Source: Rhipicephalus microplus (taxonomy: Eukaryota; Arthropoda; Arachnida; Ixodida; Ixodidae). From it: a DNA stretch of 64,000 bases. The position numbers were made by a program, and so were the translations under genes. The notes beneath the pieces were generated by a model, which was not told the DNA's origin, did not search any database, and worked only from the letters and a program-made list of their open reading frames with translations. The stretch lies in NCBI RefSeq assembly GCF_043290135.1, contig NC_134702.1, positions 192,604,491-192,668,490 on the forward strand, given 5' to 3'. Shown piece after piece: positions 56,500 to 64,000 of this stretch (position 1 is its first letter; the number at the start of each line of letters is the position of its first letter).

Positions 56500-57393
56500 A
56501 ATTCCATGTCCGCTGGCATCGGTATGAACTTCAGTATGGGCTTACGGTCGAAATGAACCAAGATTGGTGGGGAAATAAGTAATGTTGTAAGGGTGCTGAA
56601 GGTAGTTGCTTGGTAAGTACCCAAATAAAAAGGCATGTCCTTCTTCAGTAGCTCCGTAAGTAGTCGGGCAATTTCAGCAAAATTCTTCACTAAACGTCGA
56701 AAGTAAGAACAAAGGCCGATAAACCTCCGTACATCTTTTGCGGAACGTGGTATGGGAAAATCTTTGACAACTCAAATTTTTTCAGGATCAGGCTGCAAGC
56801 CTCGAGCAGTGGCAAGGTGGCCCAGCACAGTGATTTTCCGACAGCCAAAGCGACATTTGGAAGAGTTGAGTTGAAGTCCTGCTTTCCGGAAAAGCTCAAC
56901 AACAGAGGCGGCTAAGGTGGCTTTCGAATGTAGGCGAAAATACGATGACGTCATCGAGATAGCACAGGCACGTGGTCCATTTGTATCCACGCAGGAGAGA
57001 GTCCATCATCTTTTCAAATGTAGCTGGCGCAATACACAATCCGAATGGCATAACCTTGAACTGGAAAAGTCCATTTTGTGTGATGAATGCGGTTTTCTCA
57101 CGGTCTTGATGATCAACAGATATCTGCCAGTATCCTGATCGCAAGTCAATAGATGAAAAGTAGGCAGACCCATGTAGGCAGTCTAGAGCATCGTTAATCT
57201 GCGGCAGTGGATACAGGTCCTTGTCCGTTACTTTGTTTAAAAGACGGTAGTCTACGCAGAAGCGCCAGCTGCCATCCATCTTCTTGACTAGCATGACCAG
57301 CGATGCCCATGGACTGCAGGAAGATTCGATGATCCCTTTTGTGAGCATTTCTTCAACTTCGTGCTGGATAACTTGTCGCTCAGCATTAGACAC
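56500..57393 (-). pseudogene. Gypsy-2 reverse transcriptase, broken
   Basis: [60 protein letters not shown], and the catalytic CYLDDVIVFSP (about 56925-56960). A frameshift follows at about 56910, then the connection region LNSSKCRFGCRKITVLGHLA (56800-56860), a stop, and FIGLCSYFRRLVKNFAE (about 56680-56740). Confidence 0.8.
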
Positions 57394-57408
57394 GCGATAA
57401 GGACGTCG

Positions 57409-58289
57409 TCAGATGGGGCTGGCATCTCCAGTGTTATTCCTGTGAGTTAAAAAGGAGGTCTCACCCAAAGGGCGGTCATCAAAATCAAAGATGTCGTGGT
57501 AGGATTTCAGCAGGGGCCGGATGTCAGCTGTCTGTGCTGGAAGAAGGTCCGGAGCGATGATCTTGTCGATGGTGGCATCGGCTGCGCTCTGCGAGCATGA
57601 GAACGGAACAGAGGACGAAGAAAAATCGGCAATGAATGCCGAAATGGCAGCATCTATAGAAGAAACTTTTGCAAAAGTCATACCATTTGGGATAACTTGA
57701 GCGCACCAGCTGAAGTTTAGGATCGGAAGAGATGCTGTATTTCCCGTGACTGTCAAAAGTGTGTCGGGCACGGCAAAATTTTTGGCCAGCAGAACGTCAG
57801 CGTTAGGTGTCAACATGAAGTCACCATCGGGAACAGGAGAGACAGATCTCAGGTTCACGTGAGTAACGGCTTGAGGTGCTAGGCGAACGTGATCTACGGA
57901 ACACAGACGGGGTTGAGCTGGTGTTGGGTCGTCATGGTAACACTGTAAATCAAGGTGAAGCATGCCGATTCCACAATCAATAAGGACAGAGTGGGCGGAT
58001 AAATAGTCCATGCCGAGGATAAGTTCATGGGAACATTTCTCGAGCCCAGCAGATAGCACTGTCGGGGAGCGATCAGCCACACTTATACGCGCGGAGCACA
58101 TTCCAAGCAGAGGAACATGCCGCCGTCGGCGACCTGGATGAGTGGCATTGTTTGTGGCGTTAAAACTTTCCTAAGGCGGCAACGAAGTTCAAAATTCATC
58201 ACTGATATGTGAGCCCCTGTGTCCGCAAGTGCAACAACGGGTGTGTCATCTACTTCAACGGAAATAAGGTTGCTTCGAGTCGGCAGCAT
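57409..58289 (-). pseudogene. Gypsy-2 aspartic protease, broken
   Basis: The catalytic VVALADTGAHISVMNFELR lies in the first frame (58289-58083). A frame change at about 58090 leads to ELILGMDYLSAHSVLIDCG in the second (58101-57409), which continues through a long linker to HDIFDFDDRPLG, the usual lead-in to RT. Confidence 0.75.
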
Positions 58290-58351
58290 GGTAGAAGGAT
58301 TTGGCGGGCAAGTGGTCGATGCAGCTTCACCTCCGGGAGCTGCATCATCTA

Positions 58352-59417
58352 GTTTTCCCGCGGCAGGTGGTCAGTCGGCGACGTTGGTCGGCGAAATTGG
58401 GGCGAGCTAGACGACGGGCGACGGGAGAGCAGTGAACGAGACCGGTGAGCATGCGGAGATGGAGAGCGACGACGATATGGCGGCATAGAAGGAACGTCTT
58501 CACTGGTGGCCTGAGGTGACTCCCGGTAAGTTTGAAAGCGCCCATGATCCCTCTCTGGCCGATGGGTGTACCCATAGGATGCCCGATGCCAATACCACTA
58601 AGTGTTACAATGGCGGGCCACGTGTCCAATACGGTGGCAGTTGAAACAAATCGGGCGATCGTCAGCAGTCCTCCACTCGGCTGGATTGCGAGGGCGCGCC
58701 GGAAGGTTTTGGCATTGGGCAAACGAAACAGGGGGTCGACGACAGTTGATCGGCTGAGAGGGAGCTGTAGTGCACTCGGAGGCCATTACAGCATGGGAAA
58801 GCTCTTGTCGCACAATGGCATGTACCAGTTGCACCATCTGAGGGCTAGAGTCACAGGCTTGGGAACACGTGGACGCAGGAGAAAGAGCTTAAAGTTCACG
58901 TCTGATGATCTTGGTCACGTGCTCTGCAGTTAACGGCGTCTGTAGTGCAGGCCTCTTTTCACATGACCAGGTTGCTGCTGGGTTTGGTAGTCGAGTGAAA
59001 TTATGGGCGATACGTTGAACTTTTGCGGCCTCAAAACACTGGCACTCCTTGATGATGGCGTCGACTGTGTTGCAGTCCTTGCATATGAGAAGGTTGAATG
59101 CATCATCTGCAATGCCTTTAGATAAGTGAGCTACTTTTTCAGTTTCTTCCATACCGTTGTCTGCTTTTCGGCAAAGGGCAAGCACGTTCTGTATGTAAGT
59201 CACGTAGGACTCTGATGACGTTTGCGAAGAAGATGCCAACTCCTTCTTGGCCACTGCCTTCCTGCCCACAGACTTGCCGAAAAGGGCGCGCATCTTTTCT
59301 TTGCACGCATCCCAACTTCCAATTTCATCCTAGTGGTTCTCAAACCACACTTTTGCTGTTTCTTTCAAGTAGAACAGAATATTGGCTAACATAGGAGTTT
59401 CATCCCAGCGGTAATTT
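58352..59417 (-). pseudogene. Gypsy-2 Gag, main part
   Basis: Begins at the right of the TIR element with NYRWDE, AKVWFENH, a stop, then KMRALFGKSVGRK and the helical SYVTYIQNVLALCRKAD (59200). Next are a linker, the zinc knuckle CFNCHRIGHVARHC (about 58610-58650), a stop, and an Arg/Ser/Pro-rich tail to about 58352. The frames 59293-58889 and 58837-58598 are its open pieces. Confidence 0.75.
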
Positions 59418-59420
59418 TTA

Positions 59421-59470
59421 AGTGCCAACCACTGGCACGCGTATGCATGCGCCTACGCGTCAAAAGCGTC
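59421..59470 (+). repeat. Left terminal inverted repeat
   Basis: 50 bp. The first 15 bp (TGCCAACCACTGGCA after the initial A-G) are themselves nearly palindromic. Confidence 0.8.
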
Positions 59471-60119
59471 TAGTCGCGCCTGTGGAGGAAAAGGGCGCGG
59501 CAATACCGGCACGCGTCGACCGCGTTGACGCCCACGTGTCCAAAGCCGATGCACAATGTTGCTTGATCTTTTGGCTTAGAACTGTCCAAGTTCAGCACAG
59601 AACGGCACGTTCTCAACTGGAGCGGGAATGTATGTTTTAGAGGATGTGAGAACACGTTTACAAGTTGATAGTGCTTCAACCACCACAGTTTGGACTAGTT
59701 TAGAAGTAATTGACATTTCAGGGCTCAAAGTAACTACAGAAATTAAAATCGGTGCGTGCGCCGCTCCCGTGAATGAACATTCGCGTCTAGCATACTGTAC
59801 GTCTAACATAGGCGTGTGCAGGGTTCTCCTTAAGGAGGTGGGGGGGGCAAAAGTTTGTCCCAGTGCCCCTCCCCAGGGCTGACTTAGCACCCCCTCCCTA
59901 TTATGTTAGTATATGGAGTTCACATTGAGCTCTCTCCAACCCCATCCTCTCTTCGGTGAATGAGGTGTGGCTGCCCCCCTGATCAGGTTTACAAACCACC
60001 GGGTTTCTATACCTGCACTACCAATGTTACTAACCATATATTGCATATGCTGGTACCTTCAGTATATTTACACAACATATTTTATATCAGTCAACTTATA
60101 ATCACGCCTGCAACTTCAT

Positions 60120-61990
60120 GATCTGGCAGATTTAAGTCAGTCATAAGATTACAATTGAGGCCAGAGTAGCAGGCTTTCGGCTGATGTGTGTGTTCGAAAT
60201 ATCCTCGAATGCAACAAAGTACTCCTGGATCTTATTGATACAACTGATATTGGCCATAAGGTAGGAACCAAGTACTGCGTAGAATGCCTTCGGGCATTTT
60301 CCATAGTCGAAATGTGCTCTAACGCAACTAAATGTGCCTGACACTTCATAATGTGACAGATATCGGTCATAATATTAGAACTGAAACCTTAATACAAGAC
60401 TTCTGGACGTTGTCTTTAGTCAAAGTATTCTCTAACACGACAAACGACACCCAACTATTCATGAAGTCACAGATATTGTCATAATATTGGAACTGAACCC
60501 TGTATGGAAGACTGCTGGACGTTGTCTTTAGTCAAAGTATTCTCTAAAATGACAAATGACACCCAACTGTTCATGAAGTTACAGATAGCGGTCATAAATA
60601 TTGGAACTGAACCCTGTATGGAAGACTTGTGGGTGTTGTCTTTAATCAAAGTATTCTCTAAAACGACAAGCAACACCCAACTGTTTATGAAGTCGCAGAT
60701 ATCGGCCATAATATTAGTACTGAAACCTTAATGGAAGATTTCTGGACATTGTCTTTAGTCAAAGTATTCTCTAAAACGACAGATGACACCCAACTGTTCA
60801 TGAAGTCACAGATAGTGGTCATAATATTGGAACTTAACCCTGTATGGAAGACTTCTGGACGTTGTCTTTAGTCAAAGTATTCTCTAAAATGACACCCAAC
60901 TGTTCATGAAGTCACATTTATCGGTCATAATATTAGATCTGAAACCTTATTGCAAGTCTTCTGGACGTTGTCATTAGTCAAACTATTCTCTAAAACGATT
61001 GACGACACCCAACTGTTCATGAAGTCACAGATATCGGTCATAATATTAGTACTGAAACCTTAATGCAAGATTTCTGGCGTTGTCTTCAGTCAAAGTATTC
61101 TCTAAAACGACAAGCGACACCCAACTGTTAATGAAGTCACAGATATCGGTCATAATATTGAAAATGAACCCTGTATGGAAGACTTCTGGACGCTGTCTTT
61201 AGTCAAAGTATTCTCTAAAATGACAAATGATGCCCAACTCTTCATGAAGTCAGATATCGGTCATAATACTGGAACTGAACCCTTCATGGAAGGCAGCCAG
61301 AATGTTCTCCAATGCAATAAAACACACCCGACACATCTTGATGCAACCGATATTAGTTACCAGAGTGGAACCGAGAACAGCGTGGAACACTTTTGGATGG
61401 TAGATTTATTTATTTTCAAATACGGCTGCTCACTGTGAAGCTACTGCAAAAGTGGCGTACATATATACAAAATGAAAGGATTTAAACAATATTATCAGTT
61501 TAAGTGTGCCAAGGTAAACAACTATCACTACCTTTGAGTGCACCCCTGTAGTAAATGAGAGAAATGGGACATTATTATAATACAATGCCTCCAAAAAGTC
61601 AGACACACTGGTATTAGGAATCAAGCCAAGTAGATCAATCCTGTGTTTGATAACTTTAGTTAAACGTGTTAGAGAGCTCTACAAATGACTTCTAAGCTGG
61701 GTGGTGATTGCGGATCAGTGCTGTGTTGAAGACTTCAGCACTTTGCTGGTAGTTTAAGTATCCTTTAACATCTACAAAATGCATCTGACACTTCTTGATG
61801 AGACAGACATTGGTTTTGAGATTACAGCCAAGCACTGTGGCTTTCACATGTGATCAATTCTCAAAATACCCTATAATGCAATAAAGCATGCAAAAACTTT
61901 TTCATGGGACACATACCGATCAAAGGATTGCACCAGAGCACCGTACAGAAGTTTTGGCAAGTTTTCCAACAGACTTAAACTGAATATGCT
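60120..61990. repeat. 113-bp tandem satellite array
   Basis: Eight clear units from about 60370 to 61300, each with CAAAGTATTCTCTAAAACGAC, marked at 60421, 60533, 60647, 60760, 60873, 60979, 61091 and 61204 (spacings 112, 114, 113, 113, 106, 112 and 113). On both sides (60120-60370 and 61300-61990) are much more diverged units sharing motifs such as CTGACACTTC and GATATCGGTCAT, so the centre is homogenised and the edges are old. No coding sense; the open frames on both strands are periodic by-products. Confidence 0.85.
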
Positions 61991-61999
61991 TAATTGCAT

Positions 62000-63400
62000 G
62001 CGTATATATATTTCAAGTTAATGCATATACTAAAAACTGAACAGAAATGAAGGACTCCTTGGAAACACATACACATATTCAATGTTCGGAACCATCGAAT
62101 ATCTTCAGCTCATTGCAGTCTGGAGGAACAGATAAATACATGCACAGCTCTGAAAAGTCTCATAAGTCACATGAGGTACTTTTTGCATTTCTTCTATACA
62201 AAGTGCAGTACCATACTAGTGCACCCTCATTCATTCTGTGCCTACATGTGGTGATCTTCTCTTCCAACAATCGTGTCATCGTGCAGCTGATTTCAAATCA
62301 GTTGCTTCTCACAAGGTTTTCAGTTATCTGTCCAGCTGTAAACAGAACGTGCGTTATGTTATAGTAAACTGTAAAACGATGGAGAAGCGTCATTGTATGC
62401 CTATAGCTATGAGTATCAGAATGAACTATAAATTAAGAATGTGTGTGTTAGAATGCCTCCAAACAACGTATGTGCTACTGAGCGTGGCAGAGAAGCAGAA
62501 GAAGCGAGAAGTGAAATAGCAGGCAATACCAGCAGCACTTATTCATGCAACGTTCTTTTTCGATCACCACAGCAACGCACGCTCGAGTTTCTGTCTTGTA
62601 CGTGAATGGAAATGAGCCCGCTGACAGCTCAATGTGTCAGCGTCGCTGGTACACGACACGAAGTCACATCTCACTGCTACCAACCAGCGCACGCTTGTTA
62701 TTAGCTTGGCAACACACGAAAACGATTAGCACCGAAGCCAACGGATGTTTCTGCGTCATACAATTCGCGAGTACACTTATATAAGTACGTATGTTTTCAC
62801 ATCACGGAAATGTGTTGGCTAGTGCGAGGTTCGCTTTCAGCGATGATGAATACCGATGTTGAAAACAAATACAGTGCAGATAAAAACTCCTCCGTATGAA
62901 CTACGCGATATTTCGGGCGTCGTATATGGTGTCTATGTTGCGACGAAAACTACCGTAGAGTTTTTTCAGCCGATGTGCCTCGCATGTGCTGGTTCATACG
63001 AACTAGATGGTAGAGGCCTGCGCTGGATGCAGACGACACCGATCTGAATTGCCTCCGCGGTAGGCGAGGGCTCACGCTCAAACCTTCAAACCTCCGAAGT
63101 CTGTTTACACTCGTTTTTAGCACAGAAAGTCACAGATCAAAGCACAAGAACACCGACATGCTCCTTTCGCTCGGCCGACGATCGCACACGGGACCGGCGC
63201 TAGCATAGCCGGCCGGCATGCGCTGGATTTGTCGGCGTCGCTCGAACTCGGCACGAAACCGCGTCACGCTGGTAGCGCTCGCAGTCGTTCGTCGTTTCGT
63301 TGTCGTTCTAGATTACGAAGCGGTCATTCAGGAACGTTTGGAGTAGTTTCCGTGCTTGCTTTCAGCACTCGGCTGTGCCTTCGAAGCGGCGGCCATTAGG
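62000..63400. other. TIR element right part, no gene recognised
   Basis: Short frames only (62047-62364, 62545-62784). A motif like TGTCAGCGTCGCTGG...ACGACACGAA near 62635 recurs in diverged form near 63228, suggesting an internal duplication. No transposase motif was seen on either strand. Confidence 0.45.
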
Positions 63401-63551
63401 CACAGCATTCGGAGTCATCGCGGCCTCTGGTTGGTTGGCGCCGCTGTACGCGTGGTGACGTAGCGTACGCCAGGCGAAATATCAAGCCCGGCTTGATCCC
63501 TCGCGCCTGCTCGCGTATGCCCCTCCGACGTCGACGCCGAGAGGCACATTT

Positions 63552-63601
63552 GACGCTTTTGACGCGTAGACGCGAGCGTACGCGTGCCAGTGGTTGGCAC
63601 T
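63552..63601 (-). repeat. Right terminal inverted repeat
   Basis: 50 bp, the inverted counterpart of 59421-59470, with four mismatches. Confidence 0.8.
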
Positions 63602-63604
63602 TTA

Positions 63605-63741
63605 CTTAAACGTTCGTACAATGGCAGCCATTCTTCGATGTCGACATCATCCGTGCTACGGAACGTGCCAGGATCTTTTAGCTGCGGAAGGACAACAGCT
63701 GTTGTAGTTGCCTCGGTGGGAGCCTGTCCCTGGTTTGCCAT
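63605..63741 (-). pseudogene. Gypsy-2 Gag N-terminus
   Basis: ATG 63741 in good context (CCACCATGG) starts MANQGQAPTEA, then LPQLKDPGTF and IEEWLPLYERLSK, the normal start of a Gypsy capsid. It is interrupted by the TIR element. The continuing frame to 63415 reads through the terminal repeat and is not part of Gag. Confidence 0.8.
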
Positions 63742-63812
63742 GGTGGAAAAATCCAAGCGTCGGCCACTGCTGAGCTCCGTTATATCGTGTTCTACTCCAC
63801 ACCACCACAAAA

Positions 63813-64000
63813 TGTCACGGGGGTGAGAGAATGAATGAAATAAATATATTTACAAAATATACAGGGAGAGTCAGAGGCAGCTGCAGCCAAAATGGAGGTA
63901 CAACAGCTACAACAACACGAGCACGGTCACTTTCATCGCCTTCGTCCATGATGCTCTTTCGTTGCCGATGTCGTGTAACAGTATAACAGTGCAATATGGT
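63813..64000 (-). repeat. Gypsy-2 5' LTR, cut by the window end
   Basis: On plus it begins TGTCACGGGGGTGAGAG, so the minus-strand LTR ends ...GTGACA directly before the PBS-like sequence. Its other end lies beyond 64000. No partner LTR is present in the window. Confidence 0.55.

Larger units (their letters stand above)
59421..63601. mobile_element. 4.18 kb element with 50-bp terminal inverted repeats
   Basis: The ends 59421-59470 and 63552-63601 are inverted copies matching at 46 of 50 positions (AGTGCCAACCACTGGCACGC...). They are flanked by TTA on both sides (59418-59420 and 63602-63604), a 3-bp duplication as made by PIF/Harbinger-type transposases. It lies within the Gag frame of Gypsy-2. 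Inside are a poly-G repeat fragment (59815-59900), a satellite array, and AT-rich DNA without a transposase, so it is probably non-autonomous or a composite. Confidence 0.7.
55690..64000 (-). mobile_element. Gypsy-2: Ty3/Gypsy element, split by a TIR element
   Basis: Minus-strand order: LTR (63813 to beyond the window), Gag N-terminus (63606-63741), a 4.2 kb TIR insertion, the rest of Gag, protease, RT, RNase H and integrase. It breaks off at about 55690 within integrase where LINE-E begins. Multiple stops and frameshifts occur. Its PBS-like TTTTGTGGTGGTGTGG follows the LTR at 63796-63812 and resembles that of Gypsy-1. Confidence 0.8.

Noticed and set aside
60370..61300. CRISPR-like array
   Set aside because: The 113-bp units are contiguous satellite monomers with no unique spacers, in a eukaryotic genome.
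63415..63600. C-terminal half of the Gypsy-2 Gag N-terminal frame
   Set aside because: The frame reads through the terminal inverted repeat of an inserted element; only 63605-63741 is Gag.

Overview
This is eukaryotic repeat-rich DNA that most likely comes from a hard tick (Ixodidae). The clearest clue is at least six copies of a tRNA-derived SINE matching the tick 'Ruka' family. RNase-H-bearing I-clade-like LINEs, several Ty3/Gypsy lineages, long TA and ATCT microsatellites, and AG/GT splice signals with AATAAA sites agree with this. Nothing bacterial or viral-genomic is visible. The genus is not resolved.

Cellular genes are few. One intact coding exon encodes seven C2H2 zinc fingers (7928-8582, +). 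It is preceded 6.5 kb upstream by a phase-compatible Ser-rich candidate exon (about 1253-1410). A broken, apparently intronless ionotropic-receptor-like gene lies at 12569-14340 (-). A GC-rich promoter-like block with three tandem heat-shock-element matches and TATA boxes sits at 36835-37150, with no coding gene assigned to it.

The rest is layered mobile DNA. From 1 to 12.5 kb there are old dispersed repeats, hairpins and tRNA-like fragments around the zinc-finger exon. From 15.8 to 25.3 kb there are a Penelope-like fragment with a hammerhead-like motif, two copies of a composite satellite, and a gag-protease-only Gypsy element (Gypsy-3) that sits inside one SINE and contains another. From 25.3 to 36.5 kb two decayed LINEs stand head to head (LINE-A -, LINE-B +), with a Ruka and a LINE 3' fragment (LINE-C) inserted in LINE-B. 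From 38 to 43 kb lie remnants of two Gypsy elements with SCAN-like Gag (Gypsy-4 +, Gypsy-5 -), followed by a third satellite copy (43.4-45.2 kb). From 46.6 to 52.1 kb a near-complete Gypsy (Gypsy-1) with 132-136 bp LTRs has landed in a TA array next to a well-formed hammerhead motif. From 52.1 to 55.7 kb there are a CR1/Jockey-like LINE (LINE-D) cut by a Ruka beside its FADD motif, a tandem pair of tRNA-like units, and a LINE 3' fragment (LINE-E). From 55.7 kb to the end is another Gypsy (Gypsy-2), whose gag is split by a 4.2 kb element with 50-bp terminal inverted repeats and an internal 113-bp satellite.

The zinc-finger exon is the only recognisable gene that looks functional. The most noteworthy structures are the hammerhead cores flanked by TA arrays, the triple heat-shock-element block, the 4.2 kb TIR element, and the nested insertions that allow relative dating.
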